A stretch of 64,000 nt of DNA from Thermoclostridium sp. Its GTDB lineage: Bacteria; Bacillota; Clostridia; DSM-8532. Below, one piece after another: positions 27,518-36,164 of this stretch. A program made the position numbers and the translations under genes. Each line of letters begins with the position of its first letter. The first letter of the stretch is position 1. Below the pieces are notes generated by a model. The model saw nothing but the letters and a program-made list of their open reading frames with translations. It did no database searches and had not been told where the DNA came from. The DNA is taken from assembly GCA_017995215.1 (NCBI GenBank), contig JAGOJH010000002.1:1-64000 (forward strand), in the 5' to 3' direction.

Positions 27518-29281
27518 ATGAGCCAACATCAGCATATCAAAAATGTAACAAGGTCCAACCGTATTCTGTCCTATTTCAAACTGGAGTTATGGGCTCTATC
27601 ATTGATAACTGTTTCAGGCATACTTTATAACGTCGGCATGCTTGCCGGTCCCTATTTTGAAGGGCTGCTGGCGCAGCGATTGCTGGACATTCTTAAGGGA
27701 AATAAAGATTTCTATTCCATGGTTGGTCTTGCTGTTACTTACCTTGCTGTCATCCTCATCGTACAGCTTCTGCGCAGCATAAAGCGGTTTTATGTGAGGC
27801 GCTTTGCCAATAATACCAGCCGAAATATGCGCCATATACTGTATAACAGCCTGGTTAACCTGAGTAAGGATGAATTGGAAAAGGAGAGTCTTGGCAAAGT
27901 GATGACTAAAGCCATATCTGATGTAGATGCCTGTGTGGAGGGAATGAGGAAGTTTACCACAGAGGTTTTCGATACCGGTGTAGTGCTTGTTGCTTATCTT
28001 TCTTTGCTTTTCTTTTATGACTGGCGACTCACGTTAATTGCATGTATCTTCACACCCGTTGCATATTTCATTGCCGGGCGGCTTAAGTCCCGAATCACAT
28101 ATTACAATGTGGAATACAAAAAAAGTGCAGATAAACTGAATAATACAACCATGGACAGAATCTCAAATGCCATCACCTACCGTATTTATGGCAGCGAGCA
28201 AAGCCGTGACACAGCTTACGAATCCCACCTGAAGGACTACGAAGAGCGTGCTGTTTCAGCAAATATATGGGAAAACACCCTGCAGCCGCTATATAATATT
28301 ATATCTATGAGCGGTGCTGTCCTGATCATTTACTTCGGAGCAAAGAACACCCTGGGGACAGGATGGACCAGTTGGGATATCGCTGCCTTTACCACCTTTC
28401 TTTCCGCCTTTACAAAGATGGCGCTGAAATCCTCAAAGGCGGCAAAGCTGTTTAATTCAGTGCAAAAAGCACAAGTATCATGGGTAAGGATTAAACCGTT
28501 GATGAAGGAATATGTGGAGCCGAATACACATACCTCCATTGATTTTTCAGAGCCTGTAAAGCTTGTTGTATCCAATTTATCACTTCGCTGGCCGGGAAGT
28601 TCCTGGATACTAAAAGATATTTCTTTTTCTGCCTGTCCGGGACAGATCATCGGTATGACGGGGCCCATTGCCTGCGGCAAATCCACACTGGGCAAGGCAT
28701 TCATTGGTGAGCTTCCGTATGACGGGAGTGTACAGGTGTGGGGACGGGAATTATCCGTTCTAAGTGACTACGAACGCAGCAGACTGGTTTGCTATATGGG
28801 ACACGAGCCGGAACTGATAAGCGACAGTATTGGGGAAAATATCCGACTGGGAGAACAAAGGGACATTACACCTTATCTTCAAGCAGTATGCCTTGACGAA
28901 GAAATAGCACAAATGCCTCAAGGTGCTGCCACTTTCACAGGCAGCAGCGGCATAAGACTTTCAGGCGGTCAGCAGGCACGGACTGCCCTGGCCCGTACTA
29001 TTTATAACGCACAGCATATTTTAATCTTAGATGATCCCTTTTCAGCAGTTGATAGAATAACAGAGAAAGAAATCTTCAAAAACCTGCGAATGCTTACGAA
29101 AGATAAGATTGTGATTCTCATTTCTCACCGTCTGTACCTATTTCCATCATTTGATAAAGTGCTGTTTCTAGACAACGGTACAGGTGTATTTTCTACGCAT
29201 GAGGAATTAATGCAGGTAAATGGCGCTTATGCAAAGCTGTATAACGCACAGGTGGAAGGAGTTGAGCAAAATGAAGAATGA
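27518..29281 (+). CDS. heterodimeric ABC exporter, subunit with degenerate catalytic site
   Basis: A 587-residue half-exporter: six membrane helices in about residues 25-315, then an ATPase domain. Walker A is GPIACGKST and the signature LSGGQQARTALART is canonical. Walker B reads ILILDDPFSAVD, with Asp where the catalytic Glu belongs. This is the arrangement seen in asymmetric exporters such as TM287/288 or BmrCD, where one composite ATP site is inactive. It overlaps the next gene by 11 nt, so the two are translationally coupled and form the dimer. The substrate is unknown. Confidence 0.9.
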   Translation: MSQHQHIKNVTRSNRILSYFKLELWALSLITVSGILYNVGMLAGPYFEGLLAQRLLDILKGNKDFYSMVGLAVTYLAVILIVQLLRSIKRFYVRRFANNTSRNMRHILYNSLVNLSKDELEKESLGKVMTKAISDVDACVEGMRKFTTEVFDTGVVLVAYLSLLFFYDWRLTLIACIFTPVAYFIAGRLKSRITYYNVEYKKSADKLNNTTMDRISNAITYRIYGSEQSRDTAYESHLKDYEERAVSANIWENTLQPLYNIISMSGAVLIIYFGAKNTLGTGWTSWDIAAFTTFLSAFTKMALKSSKAAKLFNSVQKAQVSWVRIKPLMKEYVEPNTHTSIDFSEPVKLVVSNLSLRWPGSSWILKDISFSACPGQIIGMTGPIACGKSTLGKAFIGELPYDGSVQVWGRELSVLSDYERSRLVCYMGHEPELISDSIGENIRLGEQRDITPYLQAVCLDEEIAQMPQGAATFTGSSGIRLSGGQQARTALARTIYNAQHILILDDPFSAVDRITEKEIFKNLRMLTKDKIVILISHRLYLFPSFDKVLFLDNGTGVFSTHEELMQVNGAYAKLYNAQVEGVEQNEE

Positions 29282-30923
29282 GAACAGCCTGAAATCAGTT
29301 GTGTACAAAACAATTTCATCATCCAAAGCGATCACTCTTTTGACTGTGTTTATTATAGCAGGCGCGATTGCAACGGCGCTTTTCCCTCCGCTGATTTTAG
29401 AACGTATAGTCAATCTCCTTACTTCGAGCAAGCAGGTTCCGCTTAATCTCGCTCTGACTTACTTTGGGCTGCTTGCCATTTCAGGACTATTTGAGTCGGG
29501 ACAGAATATTATGATTACGAAGCTTGGACAAAAGGTCGCCCATGGTTTGCGAAGTGAAATGTGTGCAAAGCTTCAGCATCTTCCCGCTGCCTATTTCACA
29601 GGAAATGAACCCGGTAAAATCGCTTCAAAGTTTGTGAACGACGTGGGTGCGGTAGATTCGATGTTCACCAACGGTATCATAAGTATGTTCACCGACATTT
29701 TTAAGGTACTCAGTATTCTGGCAGTAATCTTTTATAAAAGCAAAGGTCTTGGTTTAATGATGATATTGATAACACCGCCCTTATTTGCCTTGACACGCCT
29801 GTTCCAAAAGCGGATATTGAAGGCACAGCTTGCCAATCGCATCGCCATTGGCAAGGTAAACAACCATGTACCGGAGACTATTGGCAATATTCGCATGATT
29901 CACACCTTTTTCCGCCAAAAATACATGGAACAGAAATATGATGATTACATCGAGGAAAGTTATAATGCTACAGACAAGTCCAATCTGTACGATTCCATTT
30001 ATTCTCCAATTGTCATTTTTATCAGTTCATGTATCATCGCAGTATTAATGATATTCGCTGCCTTAGACGGGCAAGTACAGCAGTTCTTCGGCATGACTGT
30101 CGGCACAGCTGTAGCTGTTATTGCTTATGTGAGCAAGGTATTTGAACCGCTGGAGAGTATCGGTATGGAGATTCAGAACATCCAATCAGCTGTTGCAGGT
30201 GTAAAAAGAATTAATGAATTTTTGCAGGAGCCGGAGCGAAAACAAACGGATTCTTCCATCACTGAGATGGAACTTACCCCAGGTGATGGGCCCTATATTC
30301 GCTTTGACCATATGAGCTTTGGTTATGATAACGAAAATACATTATTCAGCGACCTGTGCTTAACGGTAGAAAGGGGCGAAGCAGTCACCTTCACAGGCAG
30401 AACGGGTGCAGGCAAAAGCACCATCTTTCGTTTGCTTCTTGGCCTGTATAGTCCCGATGAAGGAAGAGTGCTTGTTAATGATGTAGATGCCGACAAAATC
30501 CCTGATGCACAAAAAAGAAAATTGTTCGGTTATGTGGAACAGTCCTTCCATCTGGTATCTGGTACGGTTGCAGATCAGATTTCTCTGCTCGACCCTGAAA
30601 CCAGCTTCACGCAGGTAGAGGATGCCGCAAAGTTGGTTGGATTGCACGAGAGTATTTTGACTCTTTCAAAAGGATATGACACACCGGCTGAAAATGCTGC
30701 CTTTTCACAAGGTCAATTGCAGTTGCTCTCTATTGCCCGAGCGGTGGCCGCTTCTCCAAAAATTCTATTGCTGGATGAAATCACAGCGAATCTTGACAGC
30801 CATACCGAGCGTCGTGTTCTGGACGCGCTAAAGCGTGCATCCCAAGGCAGAACCGTAATTTCAATTTCCCACCGCTTACATGAGATTACTCAAAATCATC
30901 GAATTATACAAATTGGAAATTAA
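29271..30923 (+). CDS. heterodimeric ABC exporter, catalytic subunit
   Basis: A 550-residue half-exporter. Six membrane helices lie in about residues 15-300. The ATPase domain has Walker A GRTGAGKST, a non-canonical signature FSQGQLQLLSIARA (SQGQ instead of SGGQ) and Walker B ILLLDEITANLD with the catalytic Glu; the H-loop is ISISHRLHE. It complements the partner subunit, which has a good signature but no catalytic Glu, so the pair has one working and one degenerate ATP site. I start at the ATG at 29271 within the end of the previous gene; the longer frame begins inside that gene. Confidence 0.9.
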   Translation: MKNENSLKSVVYKTISSSKAITLLTVFIIAGAIATALFPPLILERIVNLLTSSKQVPLNLALTYFGLLAISGLFESGQNIMITKLGQKVAHGLRSEMCAKLQHLPAAYFTGNEPGKIASKFVNDVGAVDSMFTNGIISMFTDIFKVLSILAVIFYKSKGLGLMMILITPPLFALTRLFQKRILKAQLANRIAIGKVNNHVPETIGNIRMIHTFFRQKYMEQKYDDYIEESYNATDKSNLYDSIYSPIVIFISSCIIAVLMIFAALDGQVQQFFGMTVGTAVAVIAYVSKVFEPLESIGMEIQNIQSAVAGVKRINEFLQEPERKQTDSSITEMELTPGDGPYIRFDHMSFGYDNENTLFSDLCLTVERGEAVTFTGRTGAGKSTIFRLLLGLYSPDEGRVLVNDVDADKIPDAQKRKLFGYVEQSFHLVSGTVADQISLLDPETSFTQVEDAAKLVGLHESILTLSKGYDTPAENAAFSQGQLQLLSIARAVAASPKILLLDEITANLDSHTERRVLDALKRASQGRTVISISHRLHEITQNHRIIQIGN

Positions 30924-31040
30924 AACATAGAGCCAGATGTGATTTTTTTATTAGAATGAGGATTTAAGAAAGTGGGCAAGTATGAACATACAATATAAGG
31001 TTTTCACGAAATTATATGGTTTACTTGATGTTCTCTATTT

Positions 31041-31616
31041 TTATTTTTTAAGCAAAATCTCGCAGGCGTTGTCCATGCTTTGAAGCAAATGCTCCTTATC
31101 AATTTGATTCAGATTGATATGGAATAAAAGCTGACCATGGATCATCCCGACTAAAACTTCGCTGATGATCTCCGCTTTCGCGACATCATTGGTACATTCA
31201 TAAACCATTTTTGAAAGAATCCCGCCTATGGTTGGCTGTTTTAGCTTAGCAACAATATCTTCCGGCGGAACACCCGGATTATTTGTAAAGGCGAGCCTGA
31301 ATGCGTTGGGATTCTCCAGAAAATAAAGGATATAAATCCTTCCGGATTCCTTTATTTTATTTATTCCTGTATGATTTTTACTCTGAATAACAACCTGTAG
31401 CTTTTCAGCAAGTTCATCCAGTATGTCAACGATTACGTACCATAACAGGTGCTCCAGGTCCCGGAAATAATTATACAGGGTCGCATAGGAATACCCTGCC
31501 AAATCGGCAATTTTTCGAACGCTGATGTCTTTCATATCTTCCTGCTTCATCAATGCTTTTGCTGCATCAATGAAATACTTCATCATACGTTGCTTTTGTA
31601 ATTCCTTCTTATCCAT
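31041..31616 (-). CDS. TetR-family transcriptional regulator
   Basis: A 191-residue repressor. The N-terminal helix-turn-helix (residues about 10-55) reads ISVRKIADLAGYSYATLYNYF, in the pattern of TetR proteins; the C-terminal ligand domain is divergent. It starts at the ATG at 31616 with GGGGATT upstream, 10 nt after the flavodoxin stop codon, so it is the second gene of that operon. A 7+7 inverted repeat at 32111-32133 over the operon promoter is the probable operator, giving autorepression. The effector is unknown. Confidence 0.9.
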   Translation of the reverse strand: MDKKELQKQRMMKYFIDAAKALMKQEDMKDISVRKIADLAGYSYATLYNYFRDLEHLLWYVIVDILDELAEKLQVVIQSKNHTGINKIKESGRIYILYFLENPNAFRLAFTNNPGVPPEDIVAKLKQPTIGGILSKMVYECTNDVAKAEIISEVLVGMIHGQLLFHINLNQIDKEHLLQSMDNACEILLKK

Positions 31617-31626
31617 GGAAATCCCC

Positions 31627-32097
31627 TTATTCAGTAAATTCATTTGCAAATGCTTCGATTGCTTTCATATCCAGGCAATCCTTACTTTCATTAATTTTAG
31701 CGATTTTTTTGACTACTAATTTAAATAAAAAATTCAATTTACTGAAATCATATATGTAGCCAAAGTAACCGAGGGTTCTTGCTTTTTGAACAAGTTTTTC
31801 CGGGAAAGAGGCGTTTAACTGCTGATCAAACTGGTCTTTATTGCCACAGCAAAGGAACAAGCCCATTCTCTTCGTCAGTAATGCTTCCAGGTTTCCATTA
31901 GCGAAATCCATTACTTCCTTTTGAATCTTCCCTGCGTAAATGGATCCACCCAGTAACACACAATCGAACTCATGAACATTCGCCTTTTCTCCTTTTGAGA
32001 GATTAACTGCCGTACTGTTTTTTATCAAACCCTTCAGTTTGAGTGCAGCCTTCTCTGTACAGCCATATTTGCTTCCATACGCAATTAATACCTTCAT
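31627..32097 (-). CDS. flavodoxin-domain protein (HemG-like)
   Basis: A 156-residue protein with an N-terminal flavodoxin fold: KVLIAYGSKYGCTEKAA is the FMN-phosphate loop and VLLGGSIYAGKIQKEV the second FMN-binding segment. It resembles menaquinone-dependent protoporphyrinogen oxidase HemG and related small flavodoxins; with no haem genes nearby, a general redox role is equally likely. The C-terminal helix is hydrophobic and basic (KLNFLFKLVVKKIAK). GGGGGG lies 7 nt before the ATG at 32097. It is the first gene of the operon with TetR. Confidence 0.85.
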   Translation of the reverse strand: MKVLIAYGSKYGCTEKAALKLKGLIKNSTAVNLSKGEKANVHEFDCVLLGGSIYAGKIQKEVMDFANGNLEALLTKRMGLFLCCGNKDQFDQQLNASFPEKLVQKARTLGYFGYIYDFSKLNFLFKLVVKKIAKINESKDCLDMKAIEAFANEFTE

Positions 32098-32110
32098 TTT
32101 GAAACCCCCC

Positions 32111-32133
32111 ATTAACATTCGCGTAGTGTTAAT
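32111..32133. promoter_or_regulatory. probable TetR operator
   Basis: ATTAACA, 9 nt, TGTTAAT: a perfect 7-bp inverted repeat with a CGCG-containing centre, lying between the promoter -10 and the ribosome site of the flavodoxin-TetR operon. Binding there would block transcription. Confidence 0.65.
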
Positions 32134-32144
32134 CTATTTACATA

Positions 32145-32173
32145 AAAATAGATTCCTAAACTTGATTTATCAA
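32145..32173 (-). promoter_or_regulatory. promoter of the flavodoxin-TetR operon
   Basis: Leftward TTGATA (32168-32173), 17 nt and TATTTT (32145-32150). The predicted start of transcription falls at the edge of the TetR operator. Confidence 0.55.
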
Positions 32174-32211
32174 GGGTTTCATGTTTTTTTGTCACAAAAA
32201 AACAATGACCC
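32174..32211. terminator. hairpin with T/A runs at the left side of the transposase unit
   Basis: GGGT-TT-CAT-GTTTTTTTG, loop TCA, then CAAAAAAAC-A-ATG-ACCC. The stem with flanking seven-T and seven-A runs could terminate in either direction, insulating the transposase from the flavodoxin promoter, or be the folded left end of the insertion element. Confidence 0.5.
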
Positions 32212-32273
32212 CCTCTTTTCTGGTATAATTGAGTCTACCACAACACCAAAATACCGAAAGGAAGTGTCATTGT

Positions 32274-33704
32274 TTGAACTCAATTATATCATTTTTAGTT
32301 ACATATAATCAATTTTTGTTAGCACAAATCCAAAAATTACTTGTGTTTATCGCGAAACATATACCTCTTAAGCCTGCAAAGGAAACTCAGAGCCCAGCAT
32401 ATCAAAAGTTCTCAGTGGACAAACTCCCTATCGTTAAAAAACCTGAAACACTCAATTTCATCCTTTTACTTGATGACTATAAGACTAAACACGGTAAGGA
32501 ACTTAAGCCTGTGATTTCTCGCAGCGGTAATGCGGTTCCCCCTGACACCATTTGCCATCGCTGTAGTGCACCCCACAATTACCTGTATGATAATACCGGT
32601 GGACGTGGTCAGTTTTTATGCAAAGTTTGTGGACTTAGGTTCAGTAAAGATAAAACAGACTTCAAAATCGGTGCCTTGGTATGTCCATACTGTGGGAATA
32701 TCCTTGTCAAGAAGAAGGACCGTAAGCATTTCAACATTCACAAATGCGTAAACAAAAAGTGTTTTTTTTACTTGGATTCCCTCAACAAACTATCTTCAGA
32801 GCAAAGGGTTGAATACGAGAAGGACAAGCACAAGTTCAAACTTCACTACATCTACCGCGAATTCACCATCGATTTCTTTAAGATGGATTTATCGACAATG
32901 CCTAAAGGCTCTGTCAATCTGACTTTTCGTAATTTTTCTCCTCATATCATGGGACTTTGCCTAACATACAATGTTAACCTTGGTCTATCTACCCGCGCTA
33001 CTGCAAGAGCCTTGTGGGAAATTCATCAGGTTAAAATCTCCCATGTTATGGTCAGCAACTATGCAAAAACCGCAGCTGCATTGGTTCAGCCCTTTGTCGA
33101 TAATTATGATTACATGCCCACCAATTATCTTGCTGCTGATGAAACTTACACAAAGGTCAAAGGCGTTCGGCATTACGTTTGGTTTATCATGGATGCCATT
33201 AAAAAATCTATCCTTGGGTATCAGATATCCAATACAAGAGATGTTGGCCCCTGTATCTTCGCCATGCGCATGGCCTTTTCCAAATTTAAAGAGTTTCCGG
33301 GAAAACTCCTCAAGTTCGCTGCTGATGGGTATTCTGCTTACAAGCTTGCCCAACAGCAATTTATGCTGCAAGGTATGGATTTCAACCTCATCCAGGTGAT
33401 TGGCCTTACCAATGATGATCCAGTATCTACTGAATATCGATGGCTTAAACAGATCATTGAGCGTCTCAACAGGACATTTAAATTCTCCTATCAGGTGACT
33501 AATGGATATGGTAGTGGGGAAGGTTCAAACACTCACGTTGCCCTCTTTGTGGCATACTACAATTTTCTCCGCCCACACTCCTATTCCTACTGGAAGCCTC
33601 TAAACTCAATTCCTGAACTCGAATCTATTCCTAATATGCCTGCCAAATGGCAGAAGCTCATTGGGCTATCTCAACAATTCATTCTCTCAAAGCAGAGTGC
33701 CTAG
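32274..33704 (+). CDS. DDE transposase, IS240/IS6-like
   Basis: A 476-residue transposase. The N-terminal half has two zinc-ribbon-like CxxC pairs (ICHRCSAPHNY with CKVCGLRF; VCPYCGNI with a later Cys pair) and a helix-turn-helix-like region (GLSTRATARALWEIHQVKIS). The catalytic domain follows: first Asp in LAADETYTKVKG, second Asp in KFAADGYSAYK, Glu in QIIERLNRTFK, matching the DDE_Tnp_IS240 type. It is longer than typical IS6 transposases because of the zinc-ribbon extension. An extended -10 (TGGTATAAT, 32221-32229) lies upstream. The TTG at 32274 is preferred, with AAAGGAAG at 9 nt spacing. It looks intact. Confidence 0.85.
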   Translation: MNSIISFLVTYNQFLLAQIQKLLVFIAKHIPLKPAKETQSPAYQKFSVDKLPIVKKPETLNFILLLDDYKTKHGKELKPVISRSGNAVPPDTICHRCSAPHNYLYDNTGGRGQFLCKVCGLRFSKDKTDFKIGALVCPYCGNILVKKKDRKHFNIHKCVNKKCFFYLDSLNKLSSEQRVEYEKDKHKFKLHYIYREFTIDFFKMDLSTMPKGSVNLTFRNFSPHIMGLCLTYNVNLGLSTRATARALWEIHQVKISHVMVSNYAKTAAALVQPFVDNYDYMPTNYLAADETYTKVKGVRHYVWFIMDAIKKSILGYQISNTRDVGPCIFAMRMAFSKFKEFPGKLLKFAADGYSAYKLAQQQFMLQGMDFNLIQVIGLTNDDPVSTEYRWLKQIIERLNRTFKFSYQVTNGYGSGEGSNTHVALFVAYYNFLRPHSYSYWKPLNSIPELESIPNMPAKWQKLIGLSQQFILSKQSA

Positions 33705-33724
33705 TAGCGTTTATGCCGCGAAAG

Positions 33725-33855
33725 CCTCTTGACAATGAGTGCCGGCATGTTAGGCTACCTGCCGGGCATCACCCCTCCAGAGCCCTGCTCCTGGTCCAGC
33801 ATGGTGATGGCCTTGATGCCTGCAAACATGCCGGCGGAGGCTCATTGTCAAGAGG
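33725..33855. repeat. 131-nt imperfect foldback (large inverted repeat)
   Basis: The outer arms CCTCTTGACAATGAG (33725-33739) and its exact complement (33841-33855) are perfect over 15 bp. A second perfect block, GCCGGCATGTT (33741-33751) with its complement (33825-33835), lies inside, and further partial pairing continues toward the centre (GGCATCACC against GGTGATGGCC). It starts 20 nt after the transposase stop codon. Confidence 0.85.
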
Positions 33856-34136
33856 ACCGTGGAATAAATGCGGACCACACGCGCTTAATCGGTATATTTT
33901 TCACTTTTCAAGGTTCAAATTAATGTTTTTACGCTCTTGTCGCGGTTTTCATAAGTTACTTTACACTATCTCTCTTGATACACTGGTTTAAGGAGCGCAT
34001 TTCGCTTCTTATACATTTATTACCCAAATCTATCAAACAGTGACCAAAACCGGGAGAAAAATTTTCAGTCGCTTCAGGTTTTTCAAAGAAATAGGAATAT
34101 CCTTAATCAATACTCTCAAAACGGTATAATTCCGCG

Positions 34137-34290
34137 TTAAACCAGATGCTTATTCAGCAGGAAGTCTTCCTGGTATGCTGTTTTTCCTGTTTCTGCAATG
34201 GTCTGTGCCACCTTTTGCAGGTCCGGATCCCTGAACCAGGGGGGCTTTCCTGCCGATGACAAGATATCCGCAGATGCTGCATTCCCACAT
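34137..34290 (-). pseudogene. possible frameshifted rubredoxin-like fragment
   Basis: A good ribosome site (AGAGGAGG) precedes an ATG at 34290 reading MWECSICGYLVIG, the first CxxCGY knuckle of a rubredoxin or rubrerythrin C-terminal domain. The second Cys pair is missing. After about 17 codons the frame becomes unlike protein, while the neighbouring frame continues sensibly (WFRDPDLQKVAQTIAETG) to a stop at 34137, which suggests one frameshift. It may instead be chance. Nothing else codes between 33856 and 34136. Confidence 0.35.
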
Positions 34291-34405
34291 GGTTTCCTCC
34301 TCTTTTTCAAGACCGTCAAAAGGGAGCAAAGGAATAAATTTCATCAACACCAGTATAAATTGCCAATCAAAATAGAAAACTATTGATATAACGAGGCCTG
34401 AATTT

Positions 34406-34502
34406 CCCACCTCTTAACGTATTTTCAGCTAAGGGCTGAAAAACGTGTGGTAGTGGGTACCGATTGCCTTAATCAGGCGGTGTGTATATCTACCGCCTTG
34501 AT
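34406..34502 (+). other. two strong hairpins upstream of the germination operon
   Basis: Hairpin 1 (34406-34457): outer CCCAC/GTGGG and inner ACGT-TTTTCAGC, loop TAAGG, GCTGAAAA-ACGT. Hairpin 2 (34472-34502): ATCAGGCGGT with ACCGCCTTGAT across a 10-nt loop. Neither has a T-run, so they are not typical terminators. They lie 80-180 nt before the first germination gene and could be part of its leader. Confidence 0.5.
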
Positions 34503-34582
34503 ATAGCTGTGTGTTGCAACTGCTTGCGCAATTGCTTCTGTTGCTGTAATGTGTCAAATCTATTTTGAAAGGTTTTCTTGAA

Positions 34583-36160
34583 ATGAGAGTCCTTAAAAAA
34601 AAAAGGAGACAGGAAGAAAAAAGCATAGATTCGCCAGTTAAGGCCAAATTATTGGGTAAAAAACTGGATGAAAATGTTGCGATCATAAAAAACGAATTAG
34701 GCAATTCCAGCGACCTTTCAATCAATATTTCTGTTTTGGATGCTAATGGGCTGCATTACGCTGTTTTATATATAGATAATCTTATTGACAACAGCAGTAT
34801 TAACAGCTTATCTATTGAACTGTCAGAAATGTTTAAAGCTAAGGATGCCTCTAAAGCACCAAAAGACAGTTTTTCCATTCTCTCGAACTTTTTATCCGGT
34901 TTCAGGGAAACAGAAGAAGGTTACGAATTTGATGCTTTAATTCAAGATATATTGTCAGGAAACACCATTTTTTTATTAGACGGATACGATAAATTTCTAT
35001 CAATCGATACATTTATGCCTAAAGGCAGAGATATAGCAGAACCTACAACACAAAATGTAATAAGAGGCCCGAGAGAGGCCTTTACTGAAAAAATAAGTGT
35101 AAATATTTCTCTGGTCAGGAAGAGAATTAAAAATAAAGCATTAAGGGTTGAGAATTTATCTGCGGGAACCATGACGAATACACAAATTATGCTGATGTAT
35201 ATTGATAAGGTCGCCAAAAAAGAAATCGTTGATGAAATTAAACGACGGCTTGACAGGATCAAGATTGACGGGATATTAGACAGTGGCCATATTGAGGAAT
35301 TGATTAAAGACGACAGGTATTCCATATTCCCGGAGTTTTTAAGCTCCGAAAAACCTGATTCGGTGGCTGCCGCACTTTTGGAAGGCAGAGTTGCCATTTT
35401 TACCGACGGAACTGCATACGTTCTGACTGCTCCCGCCATGTTTATTGAATTTCTTCAGGCAAGCGAGGATTATTACCACCAGTATATGGTCTCCTCAGTT
35501 ATCCGCATAATCCGTTATTTGGCTTTATTACTTACCCTATTCGTACCGGCAGGCTACGTATCATTAGTTAAATTTCATCAGGAAATGATTCCTGCACCGC
35601 TATTAATAAGCATAGCGGCACAACGTGAAGGCGTACCCTTCCCAGCCTTATTTGAAGCCATCCTCATGGAAGTTATATTTGAGATTTTAAGAGAGGCAGG
35701 AATAAGATTGCCACGGGTTATCGGCCCGGCTATTTCCATCGTCGGCGCCCTTGTATTAGGCCAGGCTACGGTAGAGGCTGGGATAGTATCCGCTGTTATG
35801 GTTATCATAGTATCCATTACTGCCATTTCAAGCTTTGCAATTCCCAATTACTCTATGGCTAATGCGATAAGAATTATCAGATTCGCTTTTATGTTTTTGG
35901 CAGGGATATTTGGGCTTTTTGGCGTCTTCATGGGATTAATCGCATTAATCCTCCATTTATGCAAGTTAAAAACAATTGGCATTCCATACATGGCACCTAT
36001 CGCTCCCAAGACAAAATATGCGATGAAGGATTCCATACTCAGATATCCAATATGGATAAGCAAATCCAGGCCTCCAGGAGTCAGCGCAGCTCAATCGCCA
36101 AGAGTAGACGAGGATAACCCCGTAACCCCAAAGCAAAAAGAATCCCAGGAGTTCAGGTGA
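34583..36160 (+). CDS. spore germination receptor subunit A (GerA family)
   Basis: A 525-residue member of the GerAA/GerKA family, part of the inner-spore-membrane receptor that senses germinants. There is a soluble N-terminal domain of about 280 residues (with the family motif TLLDGYDKF-like IFLLDGYDKFLSID and ENLSAGTMTNTQI), then about five membrane helices from residue 300, including the conserved PAPLLISIAAQREGVPFPA. The C-terminal tail of 40 residues is polar. It starts at the ATG at 34583 with GAAAGG upstream. It is first in the operon A-C-D-B-B and is probably expressed late in the forespore, though I could not identify a clear SigG promoter. Confidence 0.95.
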   Translation: MRVLKKKRRQEEKSIDSPVKAKLLGKKLDENVAIIKNELGNSSDLSINISVLDANGLHYAVLYIDNLIDNSSINSLSIELSEMFKAKDASKAPKDSFSILSNFLSGFRETEEGYEFDALIQDILSGNTIFLLDGYDKFLSIDTFMPKGRDIAEPTTQNVIRGPREAFTEKISVNISLVRKRIKNKALRVENLSAGTMTNTQIMLMYIDKVAKKEIVDEIKRRLDRIKIDGILDSGHIEELIKDDRYSIFPEFLSSEKPDSVAAALLEGRVAIFTDGTAYVLTAPAMFIEFLQASEDYYHQYMVSSVIRIIRYLALLLTLFVPAGYVSLVKFHQEMIPAPLLISIAAQREGVPFPALFEAILMEVIFEILREAGIRLPRVIGPAISIVGALVLGQATVEAGIVSAVMVIIVSITAISSFAIPNYSMANAIRIIRFAFMFLAGIFGLFGVFMGLIALILHLCKLKTIGIPYMAPIAPKTKYAMKDSILRYPIWISKSRPPGVSAAQSPRVDEDNPVTPKQKESQEFR

Positions 36161-36164
36161 TATC

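Larger units (their letters stand above)
32174..33855 (+). mobile_element. insertion element with IS240/IS6-like transposase (ends not defined)
   Basis: One transposase gene lies between a left hairpin (32174-32211) and a long right foldback (33725-33855). I could not find matching terminal inverted repeats or a target-site duplication, so the limits given are the outermost structured sequences, not proven ends. Gene debris lies just beyond the right side. Confidence 0.45.

Noticed and set aside
32174-33855. An IS200/IS605-type element, because of the end hairpins
   Set aside because: The transposase has DDE residues and zinc ribbons, not the HUH tyrosine motif of IS200/IS605.
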